This document shows positions 46,496 through 57,355 of a stretch of 64,000 nt of DNA, piece after piece. Every line of letters begins with the position of its first letter. Within the stretch, counting starts at the first letter, position 1. Origin of the DNA: Microplitis mediator (lineage: Eukaryota; Arthropoda; Insecta; Hymenoptera; Braconidae); NCBI RefSeq assembly GCF_029852145.1, contig NC_079969.1:19871860-19935859 (forward strand). The letters run 5' to 3'. A program made the translations under genes and the position numbers. The notes under the pieces are model-generated. The model made no database searches. It worked only from the letters and a program-made list of their open reading frames with translations, and had not been told where the DNA came from.

Positions 46496-47602
46496 GGGTA
46501 AGTGTGGGTATTACCGCAGGTGTGAGTATTACCGTGGATTTTTTTCGATCTATTATTATAATTGAATGACACATAATTTTTTGTAATTTAAAAAAAAACC
46601 AGCAACAAATTTAATATTTCAAGAATGTAATTAACAAACAATCCGGTATAAAATGTAACTACTATAGTTTGTTATAAATTATTGAAAACCGATTGATCGT
46701 TTTAAGAGAAAATATCATCAATTTCTTGCAGTTAGTGGTCAACTATAGGCTCGAATAAAATGTGTTTTTTTATGAATTAATGCTTTAATACTTATATTTG
46801 TTGCATTCCAGGGCAAGATTATACTTTTTCATAGTCGAAAATTCAACAAACATTGAATTTTAATCAATTGTCACTTTTAATTTACTGCCGCGGTAATTGT
46901 CACCAACTTTTGAAGCGTGTCAGTATTACCGTGGTTTCACTTGATTCCACGGTAATAAGAAACATATGTAGTATCTTAGGTGAATGCGACAATTGCCGCG
47001 GTTGAAATATAATTATTCATAACCTCAAAATTAATATAACTCATTGTTTATCTTGTACACTCGTTGTTATCAATGCTAGGCTTCCTGGACCAGGTAGTAA
47101 TGACTACGAGTGTACCCCTTGTATTAAACATTCAAAATTGCAAAAACGCAAACAAATTTTGAAAATACGAAAAAAAAAAGTTAAAGTATTGGTTAACTGT
47201 ACCATAATTTAAACGTGATGTGCATTATTAAAGTGAAAAGTTTGTTTTTTTTTAAAAAAGCTATTCATTATTTAATTAAACGTTTGCTTTTATAATTTCT
47301 TTCATTGACTTTTGTTTCATCGGATTCCGCGGTAATTGTCACACCCACGGTAATTGTAGCGTGGTAATAGTCACAAGTCTCTTTAACGTCTACGGTAATA
47401 GTAGCACTTGAAATTTTTTTAAAAATGCTAATTATTTTATGAAATCGACATTACATCATATGCTTAATTTTTCTTAAGGTTTAAGATAAGTTAATTATCG
47501 ATTTAAAAAAAAAAATTAAGTTGATATCTTATTGTGGATTTTCAAATCATGCTGTTAAAGTTGGACGGATACATAAAGCTGCGGTAATACCCACACTTAC
47601 CC
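46496..47602. mobile_element. Palindromic element, CGGTAATTG-word family, 24-bp perfect terminal repeats
   Basis: The two ends are exact 24-nt inverted repeats starting GGGTAAGTGTGGGTATTACC at 46496 and ending at 47602. The interior carries scattered CGGTAATTGTCAC, GTATTACCGTGG and CCGCGGTAATTG words around an AT-rich centre. No transposase frame and no clear target duplication. Here the outer bases are GGGTA...TACCC, opposite in sense to the other families. Confidence 0.75.
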
Positions 47603-47799
47603 AAGCGCTCTGATCTGAAGTGAAAACTCATTTAAATCCTTATTTAAATCACTTACATTGATTTCTTCCTGAATGCATTTATTTTATTGAACATAATCGT
47701 GAATAAAAATTAAAAAAAACCCTTGTGTTCATCAATTATTTTCGATTTTTAAATTTTCAAACTTTAACATTAAACGTAACTTATTTGAGCATGAAAATA

Positions 47800-47945
47800 A
47801 GCTCATCAAAAAATAATTGCGTGGAAGAGTATTTTCGAGCTTGAAACTGTATTCACGCTAATGTTTCCGAGCTCAAAGAGCTCAGGACAGAAACAGCGGG
47901 AAGTTTTAGGGTTGGCCGGCAGGGCCAACCGTTGCCCAGCCCTGA
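47800..47945 (+). repeat. CTTCCCGC-family repeat, right-end fragment
   Basis: Contains GTATTTTCGAGCTTGAA, AACAGCGGGAAGTTTTAGGG and TTGGCCGGCAGGGCCAACC, the family's right end only. Confidence 0.6.
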
Positions 47946-47946
47946 T

Positions 47947-48320
47947 GAAACAACTGAATTCGACCAAATTAAAAATTTTAATTCTGTTATATTCTGTCAA
48001 ATTCTCGAAACAGTATTCAACTGAATTGAAAATTTGAATTTGAATTAAACATAATAAAACCGATTTAAAAATTTCAAATTCGTTTTAATTCAGTTTAATT
48101 CGGATTCAGAACCAGAAATTGGAGAATTATTTTCGAATTAATCAGAATTAAACCGAATAGAATTATTTAAATTCGTTTTAATTTGGACAAATTCTGGTTT
48201 TCCTGCCGAATTAGACAGAATTCATTTTTAAGTTAGGTACCGAATTGACAGAATTTATCTGAATTAAATAGAATTAAAAATTTAATTCTGTTTAAATCAA
48301 TCGAATTCAGTTATTTAATC
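47947..48320. mobile_element. Palindromic element, GAATTCAG/AATTCTG-word family
   Basis: The outer ends AACTGAATTCGA and TCGAATTCAGTT are perfect inverted repeats. The interior is dense in TTTAATTCTGTT, GAATTAAACC and AATTCGGATTC words. Confidence 0.6.
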
Positions 48321-48970
48321 ACGGAAATTTTAAATTTTTTAATCCAGATACTACCGTATCTCTGGATTAAAAAAATTACTTACAGCTGTTATCAATGAGG
48401 AGTTAAAAGAAATTTAGTAAATTAATTTTAGCCTACAAAATTTGCCATTTTGAATTATAATATTGACAAAAGATTTTACTAAAATTTAATTATCAAACTT
48501 CATTTAACGTCTAGCTAATAACAACTGTTAATCATTTTTTTTCTAAATATCTATCTCAGCGAAATTGTAACTACGTTATCTTTTTTTCACTGAACACTCT
48601 AATTTTTCGTTAATTAATTAATAAAATTTTAATTCGGTTATGACAGTTCAAGAGGGATTGTCTAAGAATGTCCTTAACGCAAGAAACCATCTTTTGAATT
48701 TAAACAAACAACGAAAAGAATTTGGGGGGAGGGGGTAGAATATTCACATGTTTTTTATTTATAAAATACCTTAACTTAATTGAATATGTTCATCAAATTT
48801 GTTGGTTTATTTAACTAAATTTATTCAAACGAAAACGAATCTTGTATATAGATCTATACGTTGTTTTATACCTCTTATATTCATATTTTAACTATTTATA
48901 TAAAGTTATATGAAATTTGATCCTAAGTTTAAGAGTGTGTTGAAAGAAAAAAAAAACACAAAATAAATAC
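48321..48970. other. AT-rich intronic DNA
   Basis: A short inverted pair flanks TACCGTATCTCTGG near 48340-48370. The rest shows nothing recognisable; a G-rich patch GGGGGGAGGGGG is at about 48723. Confidence 0.4.
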
Positions 48971-51296
48971 TACCCTCGCGGTTTTCATGATACGGTTTGA
49001 ACACTGTATTAAAAGAGCATACACGTAGTCGATAACAAGTAGTTTTACCGTATTTATACGGTATGTTTGTGAAATTTAATTACGGTATTCCTACAGAGCT
49101 TATACTGCGTTTATACGAAGCTTATACGGCATTTCTACCGTATTAATACGTTATTTCTACCGTAATAAGACGGTACTTCTACTGTATTAATACGGCATTT
49201 CTATAAGATTAATACTTCATGTATATGATATTAATACGAAATTTCTACCGTAATAATATGACATTGTTAGCGTAATAATACGGCATTTCTACTGAATTTA
49301 TACGGCATTTCTACCGAGTTCACACAACAATTCTACTGATTTAATGAGGTGTTTATACGGAATTTATCCAGTACATGGTAAAAAAAACTACATATAATTA
49401 TTAATGATAAATGGCTCTATATAATTATTTATATTGCTTTACAATGTATTATGTCACTCGTATATTTTTAATCATATAGTAGAGATTCTATAGACTTTTG
49501 ATTAAAATATTTTTGTTAAAGCTCAAGTTCAAATTCAGAGATAAATTATTTATGGAAACATTGATAATAAATATTTTTGTCATTATGTAATATAGGTTGT
49601 ACTATATTACCATCAAAAAAGGTACTTATCACTCTATCAAATAACGGAGGAGTACCCGCGCCAGAATGGTCACAATTTCGGAATATAAGACTTCTGAAAT
49701 AAGTTTCTTACCAGAGACACTACAAATCGTAGGCGCTACCTAGTGGCGCGCACCGAACTATTTTCGCTGCTGCTGCCTAGCACCAGTGACTTCCCTCTCT
49801 TCCATATATATCTTTTCTCCCAAGAAATTTTTCTCTCGGTTTGAGTAACTTTTTTTTTTTTGGTTGGAGCATACGAAAATTCTTTTGTTAAACAAATAGT
49901 AATTATTCCAAGAAATTTTATTTTTTTCAAACAAAAAAATGCAATATTGCTACAATAACCTGGCACGGCTTTCTTCAATAAAATAGCTCTTATTTTAAGA
50001 AATAAAAACTTTTAAAACAATTAAAAATTTTTCGACTAAAGCATAAAAATATGTTAACTTGAGGAAAAAAAATTTTGATTCAAAGTAAAGATTTCAAAAT
50101 AATTATTTATTTGATGTAAAAAAATTTTTATTTTCCGAATCGTTAAAAAAAATTTTCTTGTATCAAGAATATTTTTCTTAGTTCAAGTTAACTGTATTTT
50201 CTGTGTAGAGAAACTAAAATTTAAAAGACGCGTGAAGGTTTTTATAATGTACAAATAAAGAACTTTATGAGCTAAAAAAAGACTTTTATGTCAAAATACC
50301 CATACGACATAAACACTGCAGTGTTTAGACATGTTTCAATTGAAGAATGTAATTTTTAATCATAAAATAATCCTAGTTATTAATATTGATCCTAAATGTA
50401 TTTCAAAATTATCTGATGTTCTTGCGAATCATTACTACATAGAAAAAACAGTTAACTCGAATCAAGAAAACAATTCCTGATTCAAGAAATTTTGTTTTAA
50501 CGATTCGGAAAAGTAAAATTTTCTTGCATCAAGTAAATAATTATCTTGAAATTTTAATCTTGAATCAAAATTTTTTTTCCTCAAGTAAACATATTTTTAT
50601 GTTTAAATTGAAAAATTTTTACTAGTTTCAAGAGTTTTTATTTGTTAATGAGAGAAATTTTTTTGAAAAAAGTTTTTTTGTGAAAGTAAAAATGAACTAG
50701 TTCATTTTTACAGCTGTACTTTTTCATTGAAAAATTGAAAGCAAAACATAGTGAAGAGATGAGCCATTTAAGAATGCAAGTAGTAGTAAAACATATTGTA
50801 TCTGTTATAGAATCTGAAGATTGTTTGTTAATAAAACTGAAAGATATGAAAAGTATTTTTCAGCCTGTAAGAGTGAGACGGCATAATCACTGTATAAATG
50901 CGGCATAACCACCATATTTATACCGCATAAATACCGTTTAAATACGGTGCGAACATTATATGAATACCGTGTAACCACTGTTTAAATGAGGTATAGCAAC
51001 CGTATAAATACGGTATAACCGACGTTTAAGTACAGCATAAAAACCATATAAATGGAGTATAATCATTGTACAAATACGGTATAGCGAGAGCGTAAATACG
51101 GTATAAACACAGTATAAATACGGTACAGTCCCTATATAAATTTGGTATCAGCACAATATATTTACGGTATTAATACGGTAATAAAATTTCACAAACATAC
51201 CGCATTTATACCTAGGGTATACCGTAATAATACTTATACCCAAAAAATACTCGGAAAATACCGTAGAAATACCGTTATGGCAATTTCGCGAGGGTA
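48971..51296. mobile_element. Palindromic element, ATACGGTAT-word family, with internal insertions
   Basis: The left end TACCCTCGCGGTTTTCATGA and the right end CAATTTCGCGAGGGTA are inverted. The two arms (48971-49385 and 50875-51296) are filled with TACGGTAT/ATACCGTA words. The 1.5-kb middle holds unrelated modules: an inverted copy of 32272-32430 at about 49470-49640, the shared module at 49640-49955, and AAGAAA-word sequence at about 49980-50650. Confidence 0.65.
49640..49955 (+). repeat. Shared module, copy 2 (copy 1 at 16020-16333)
   Basis: It matches the first copy from GACTTCTGAAA through ATGCAATATTGCTACA. It is also located in the middle of a palindromic element. Confidence 0.7.
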
Positions 51297-51519
51297 AGAA
51301 TAATGAATGCATGGGTGCTCTCTAAAAATGAATTAATGGAATCCACTGCGTATCAGTAGATAGTCGCTATTTCCACAGTTATAAGTATACCACTAATTCA
51401 ACCAGTGGTATACGTGTAGCTGGTTTCCAGTGAATATTCACTGATTCATTTTAAGAGAATGATATTGTTTATTCTTTAGGTATACGTAAGTTGGCCTATG
51501 CGGCCCAATAAATAAGGTT

Positions 51520-51618
51520 ATGTATCGCATTTTACGGTAAATTTCTCGTAGATTGCGGTATTTTGCGGGAATTTACCGTAAAGTACGGTAATTTACCGTA
51601 ATTCAGATCTGCTAGAGT
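51520..51618. repeat. TTACGGTAA-word element, fragment
   Basis: TTTACGGTAAATTTC, CGGTAATTTACCGTAATTC and an end CAGATCTGCTAGAG, related to 20054-20342. Confidence 0.5.
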
Positions 51619-52059
51619 AGTCACTAAGATGTTGGTTGCAATAAGTTAGTCTGAAAGCGTACGTCTTATGAGTAAGATATTCTTTCTGATTGCTATTAAA
51701 TAAAGTAACAGTAATTATTGAAAAAACTGAGTAAATAAATTATTTTCATAGCCTTATTTCCAATAAAATTAATCAAAATCATGAATACTATCAATGCGTT
51801 CCAATTTTTAAATAAAATATAGTACTTTTATATTATCAAATTATCTTATCTACGTAATTTAATGTGATATCGAATTTATTAATGTCTTAGTCATTAAGAC
51901 TATTCCTGGTACTAATTATATTATTAGCTTATCTATATTAAAAAAAAAAATTTTTTTTCATTTGAAACTGTCTAAATTATTAAAATAATTTATGATATAT
52001 CAACTAAAAAATAGAAAATTAACAGAGCTTAAATATCTAATAAAGTAAATATTAAATAC

Positions 52060-52247
52060 CTGTTTGATAGAACATAAACTTTTTCTGATCGCCTCTGTAA
52101 TTGACTTCTTAAATGAATTAATTCCCACAGAAAATGAGACTCCATGTCCTTGGCTGAGCTGGCTCGTACTTGAACTTCGGTAACTGGAATAAGTACTTGG
52201 TAACGAATTATTTCCACTTCACTGGAATTAGTTTTGGTCGAGACGCC
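52060..52247 (-). CDS. sif: still life exon, second half of PH domain
   Basis: The acceptor CAAAG at 52248-52249 and the donor AACAG-GTATTT at 52058-52059 leave 62 codons plus two bases. The peptide runs GVSTKTNSSEVEIIRYQVLIPVTEV and ends HSLxRRSEKVYVLSN-like, including FLWELIHLRSQLQRRSEK. This is the C-terminal beta-strands and capping helix of the PH domain that follows the DH domain in TIAM-type Rac GEFs. It is separated from the first PH exon by an 80-bp intron. Confidence 0.9.
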
Positions 52248-52327
52248 CTTTGAAAAAATTATTTATTTTTAATTGTCTCGATAATAAATATTAAATAAGT
52301 TGATAAATAATAAAACTATTATTATAC

Positions 52328-52504
52328 CATAAGCTTTTTCTTCTGTCGCAATCGCTCTTTGCATAAAAATACAACTGCGGATTTAAATACGAAGCACATC
52401 GCATGGAGCTCGAGTCCTTTCTTAATTTTACCCAAAAAGTCGGAAATATTAAGCCACTCAACGCCGCCGTAGTAAAGTAAGTCACCAGGACTTAAATCAA
52501 TTGG
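52328..52504 (-). CDS. sif: still life exon, first half of PH domain
   Basis: 59 codons in phase 0. It begins [20 protein letters not shown] after an acceptor TTTTTTAG and ends at ATG with donor GTATAA. The segment [20 protein letters not shown] and [17 protein letters not shown] is the PH beta-sandwich start, used by TIAM-type GEFs for membrane and phosphoinositide contact next to the catalytic DH domain. Confidence 0.9.
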
Positions 52505-52657
52505 CTAAAAAAAATTTCTTTCTTTCAATTGATTTCATTATTAACTTACAACTTCAGTGACCTCAAAGTTATAGACATAAAAAGTCGTATGGAGTAGACC
52601 CGACTATAAAAGAATCATTGTCGTTCATCAAATAAAATTCAAAAATTTTAGAATCAC

Positions 52658-52776
52658 CTGTTTGCATGATTTTTGATGCTGCCTGAATAAATGATCAAAT
52701 ATTGCACCATATTCTTCATGAATTCTTTGCATTTCGTTAATATGCTCAGCTACTTTCTCCATACCCTTCAATGCCT
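52658..52776 (-). CDS. sif: still life exon, DH domain C-terminal helices
   Basis: 39 full codons plus two bases that complete a Glu codon with the upstream exon. The peptide EALKGMEKVAEHINEMQRIH followed by EEYGAIFDHLFRQHQKSCKQ is the last DH helix running into the DH-PH linker. The acceptor TTACAG and donor CAG-GTGATT are both good. A 153-bp intron separates it from the PH exon. Confidence 0.9.
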
Positions 52777-52897
52777 CTGTAAAAAAAAAAACAATTTGTT
52801 CATTAAATAATAAATAAATATTTTGTTTATACAAATATTCATGCAATTATAAACAATTAATTTTAAACATCAAAAATAAAAAAAAAAAAAAATAGTT

Positions 52898-52980
52898 GCT
52901 GGGTGTGGGGTTCGAACCCACGCTCCCAATCGGGAACCAGAGCTTAAATCTGGCGCCTTAGACCGCTCGGCCAACCCAGC
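52898..52980 (-). tRNA. tRNA-Leu (anticodon UAA)
   Basis: An 83-nt class II tRNA. The acceptor stem GCTGGGT pairs perfectly with ACCCAGC. The D-arm region reads TGGCCGAGCGGTCTAAGGC. The anticodon stem CCAGA/TCTGG encloses the loop TTTAAGC with anticodon TAA. A long variable arm with CCCGATTGGG is typical of leucine tRNAs, and the T arm contains GGGTTCGAACCC. All stems are intact, so it looks functional. It lies in the sif intron between 52777 and 54709, on the same strand as sif. Confidence 0.95.
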
Positions 52981-53566
52981 TGAAAATGGAAATTTCGTAT
53001 GTCTTATAAGAGCCACGGGGATAAAATAGAGTTGCGAAACTGTTATTTTTCGATTTTTATTGCATAAAATTAAAAGTAACTACTGCATGACTCATAATGC
53101 GAAGCAATAGAGAGTGCTATACTATCGAAAAATTTTTTTCGCCTCTTTTCTGCAACTATTTCCGTTTTTATCGTCATATTAGTACACAGAACCGTCTTGA
53201 ATTATGCACAATTGTACAGATAATGCAATAGAGATTAATTCTGCAACTTCCAAAAATTAATTTAGTGTAATAGAAACGCGAGAATCATTAAAATAAACTG
53301 AATAATTTTTCCGTCAAGCAGTTGAAAAATTTTGTAGTTTAAAAACCCGATATCTCGAAACAAAATCCATTATTTAACTTATTTTTTTTTTCTTTTTTTT
53401 AAAGACTTGTTTTGCTCTAGAAGGATTTGCCATTGAAAATAGCTATATAACTTTGTATCGTTTAATTATAATTAATAAAAAATTAAATTGCATTTACGTT
53501 CATTTTCAGCCGAAATATGTATGGACATTCGTCCTAACCAGTGCGCATGTGTGGTATTTTTCTATA

Positions 53567-54277
53567 TACCCCAATAGCACAGTTTGCTTCAGCAAAAGTT
53601 TCCTTTACAAAAGTTTCCTTGAATTTTTCGTCAAATTTCCGTCAACTTCGGACTTTTCCGTTTTTTACGACAATTTTTATGCAACTTGCTATACAATTTG
53701 ACGTAAAGTTACTACCCGAATTAGAATGAAAATTCACTTCAAAAGTTGACTAGAAAAAAGTTGTTGTCAATTTTTAAGCAAATTTTATGTCAATTTATTG
53801 TTAATTTGACTTGAAAAATTGTGAAGTATTTTTTTACCATCAAAGTGTAGACATTTTTATGTATAAATTTGCTTAACTTCTGAAATGGTAAAAAAGAACA
53901 TTACCCTGATAGCCACCTTAACCGTATGTTAACTTCAAGCTACAACCGTATTCTGAAGACAACTTAAAAGAAAGTGATAGAGAGCAAGCAGTTACCTTTA
54001 AGCTGACAGTAGATTGTCTGTAAACTTGAATTCAATTTGACTACAAGTGTTACTGTCAGACAATGGCGTTAAGTTGATTAAAAGTTTCACTTCAAATTGA
54101 CGGCAAGTTTTTCTGTCAAATTACATTCAGATGACGGCAGTTGATTTGCATCAACTTGCATGCAAGTATTAGCCAGCCGAGGCTTGCCGGAAACTTGTCG
54201 TTAAGTTAGCCGTAAATGTTTCACTACAGAACTTGATGAGTTTTTCAATTTATATTTAAAGTGTGGCTACCCGGGTA
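53567..54277. mobile_element. CAAGTTG-word palindromic element, intronic copy
   Basis: Begins TACCCCAATAGCACAGTTTG, closely matching the left end of 1418-3069 for about 300 bp (TTTCCTTGAATTTTTCGTC, AATTTCCGTCAACTTC). It then passes ACCCTGATAGCCACC into CAAGTTG-type words and ends GTGGCTACCCGGGTA. The overlapping 82- and 62-aa frames are repeat sequence. Confidence 0.7.
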
Positions 54278-54709
54278 AGCTTGCTCCATTAGTTCGTTAG
54301 TTACCTAACAAGATTTACCTTACCGACGTAATAATAGAAATTATCCATTTATTGCAAAATGAAACTTGGATACTTTTAAAGAGTTTATCAGCCATACTAT
54401 GTGTTTGTTTCATCTTTTTAACTGGATTTTTTTTCAAATATAACGTTTCACTCTTATACTATGAGTGTTATATCAAGTAAAATTTTTTATTTCGATATAA
54501 TATATAAGCTATTGAATGTACATATTTTGTTATTGAACAATTTTTTAAACTTTCTTGCATTTGTTGCGTTGACTACATTTTCGTTCGGATTTTCTTATGG
54601 ACCCGTTGCATGCAATAGCAGTGCGCCGACGGCACGAAATTAAACAAAATTGATTTTTAAATTTCCATAGAAATTTTTGAATGAAATATTCTCGTGAAAA
54701 AAAATTTAC

Positions 54710-54889
54710 CAGTCAAGTGTTGATGCTCTTCACTTCGTTCGTCAGTAAGATTTTTCAATTGCTGCAGGAGTAATGGGTACTTCAGTATCCTTTGAATAGG
54801 TTTAATTAAATAAGACTCCAAAGTTGATGAATGCTGCTGTCGTGGATTTCTTGCTTGTAAAAATTCTTGTAGTGCTTGATTGCCTTCGT
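54710..54889 (-). CDS. sif: still life exon, central DH domain
   Basis: Phase 1 to phase 1, 180 bp. The peptide NEGNQALQEFLQARNPRQQH, then SSTLESYLIKPIQRILKYPL and LLQQLKNLTDERSEEHQHLT, contains the conserved DH helix LIKPIQRILKYPLLL that contacts Rac and drives GDP release. The acceptor is TTAACAG; the donor is ACTG-GTAAAT. Confidence 0.93.
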
Positions 54890-55167
54890 CTGTTAAAAGT
54901 CAAACACATAATTATAATATTAAGTATCAAATTGATTAGATAACTTTTCAAGTAGTTACATAAATTAGAGAAATTAGTGTCTATGCTCCAGGCCTTTCAC
55001 AATTAAAATATATAATTTATTCACAATTTATTATTTGACACGGAACGTGTAGCCCAAATTTTCACTCTAAGATTTCTGTAGTAATATTTGAAAAAAAACT
55101 TCATTTCACAAAAATTATTAATTTCCTAATTATTTAAAATTGAAATTTGTACATTAAATTATTTAAG

Positions 55168-56242
55168 GGGGGGGGGGGTAAAGGCTAGCATGTTTGAAAA
55201 AATCAGAATTTTTTTTGTTTTCTCATAGCTACACATTGTAAGAATATAGTCTCCAAATTTGAAGTCGATCGGAGCAAAACTCTCGAAGTTATTAACTAGT
55301 TGGTATTCTTTAAAACTGTAGCTTCGATAGCTGCGGACGGTCGGAAAGGGAGTGCGCAGATGGCAAGCTGATATATAGTTTATTCACTTGGTGATCGTTC
55401 TAACCTATATTGTGCTGTTTTAAAAAATTTTTCTGTAAGTTGGAAAAAAAAATTTGTTTATTTTTTTATTTTTTTTTTTATTTAAAACTTTAAATGCATT
55501 TTCCTCGAAACTACTTTTTCAAAATCCGTGAGCACTGCTATTTAAAAACTATATTACTGATTTATTTCAAACTTGGTACACACTGTCTACGTATAAAATA
55601 CCTCCCCCCAATGTTGAGTTTTAGAATTTTTTTTAAATCAAGGGGATTTTCTACTTCGAAAAATAGCGCAAATTTTCGTACAAAATAGCAGTTTTTACTT
55701 TAAATGACCACAAAAAATTAAAAAAAAAAAAATAATCAGAGAACGTTGGAATCACGGTGGATCCACGGTGATTTTTTATTCATTTCATCACCGTGATTCC
55801 ACAGTGGTTACACGGTGTACCCACAGTGATTCCACGTATACCGCGTAATCACCGTGGAATCTCGGTGAATACACCGTGTAACCATCGTGGAAACACCGTG
55901 TAACCACCCTGGATCCACCGTGTTTCCACTCCCAGGGTGTTTCCAGGGTGATTCAAAACCGCCAGGGTTAACTAAATTTCAATGGTTTTTTATTTTAAAT
56001 AATTTCCAGCTGAGATACAGCGTTCACCGCAAATCGTCTATTTTAAAAGACGTTCTGGGAAAAGCTCCGTCACCGGCTTGTTCGCGAATATTTTTGCATA
56101 AAAAAATTACTTAATGTTCTTGAATCTATACTTGATAATGTTCAAAAGGTTGCACTAAATTAGCTCAATCCATACGTCTAAAAAAAATTTGTAAAAAAAG
56201 CGTTTTTTTCACGATTTAGCCTTTACCCCCCCCCCCCCTTAA
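55168..56242. mobile_element. G-run/C-run ended inverted-repeat element with nested CACCGTG element
   Basis: Left end AAGGGGGGGGGGTAAAGGCT and right end AGCCTTTACCCCCCCCCCCC followed by CCTT are inverted repeats. A CACCGTG-word element lies inside at 55742-55970. The remaining interior is AT-rich without a transposase. Confidence 0.6.
55742..55970. repeat. CACCGTG-word element, nested copy
   Basis: Dense CACCGTG/CACGGTG words; the right end is GTGATTCAAAACCGCCAGGG. The left terminus is lost. Confidence 0.65.
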
Positions 56243-56531
56243 AAACTAAATTTAGCAGAATATAGGATAAATTAAAACATCAATGGTTTATGAATTATTT
56301 TTAAATTAAAGACAATCGATCAAGTTTTCAAGTAAAAGATTGTTTGCCAAAACTCGCGCTTCCACCGCGCAATTATTCGAAATAAGTAATTTTGAAATCA
56401 AAATAAAATGCAAGCGACAATAATCATAATCATAAATAAATTGGAAATATAATTTACATAACAGTAATTAGTAAATTGTAATTATTATTTAGTAATAACA
56501 TAATTTTTAATAATAGAACTAATTTACTCAC

Positions 56532-56640
56532 TTGGATGTAAAACTTTTTGAGCCTTTGAGTGACTGGCGCAAAACGAGCTGTATAATTTGAAGTGATTCA
56601 CGTAATATAAGAAGGCACTTCCAATAGAAAATAGGACACC
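56532..56640 (-). CDS. sif: still life exon, DH domain
   Basis: 36 codons plus one base. The peptide GVLFSIGSAFLYYVNHFKLY followed by SSFCASHSKAQKVLHP is a highly conserved part of the Sif/TIAM DH domain. Acceptor ATGCAG and donor CCAA-GTGAGT; it joins the next exon to make the Asn of PNEGNQ. Confidence 0.93.
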
Positions 56641-57355
56641 CTGCATAAATTATTTGATTGAATTAATTTATAATAATGTAATTAATTTAATAATATGTTC
56701 AATAATAGCCATTATACATTTAATATTTAATTATATAAATTTAATTAAACTGCCCCTTATTAACGTTTACTTAATAATTTACGTACTAAAAGATCTCTTC
56801 ATATCATAAATAGTTATTGTTTAAAAGTAATTATACACAATTAAAGTGAAATTTAATTTCACTTGGTATTCATAAAAAAACTAATGTGTTAGTGATTGAA
56901 ATCATTCACGACAGTTATTTATCTAAAATTTGTTCGCAGTAGATGTTAAATGAATAATAAATTAAAAATATTACTATTATGATCAAGAAGACGGAAATTA
57001 TTTGAATGAAATTTTTTTTTTTTTTTTTTTTTTTAGAATAATATCGTTGATTGTGAAATTTAAAAAATATTGTGATAATTTACTTAAGGTACTTGACCAT
57101 CCTATAAATTTCAAAAAATCAATTTTTTTGCATTTTCTTAATTCTTATATTGTTAAAAATCACCCCGATTTTTTTGAAAAATTCGAATTCTATTATGAAG
57201 AAATTAGGAAGTGTTGAAGATGACGTTTTATTTTTTGTTTAAAATTCAGCAATCCTGAGATTAACTGTCTACCGTGAGACGCTATTTTTTTGAGGCCTCG
57301 ACTTTGGCGCCTCCAGGATAGTTGTTAAAAAATGAAATTTAAAAAATATCGAGTA

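Noticed and set aside
46198..46572. 124-aa ORF on the - strand
   Set aside because: It is Phe/Lys-rich from A/T runs, runs across the terminus of the element at 46496 and shows no recognisable domain.
52628..52846. Reading the 72-aa ORF as a complete small gene
   Set aside because: Only its middle (52658-52776) is conserved; it is a sif exon with intron sequence on both sides.
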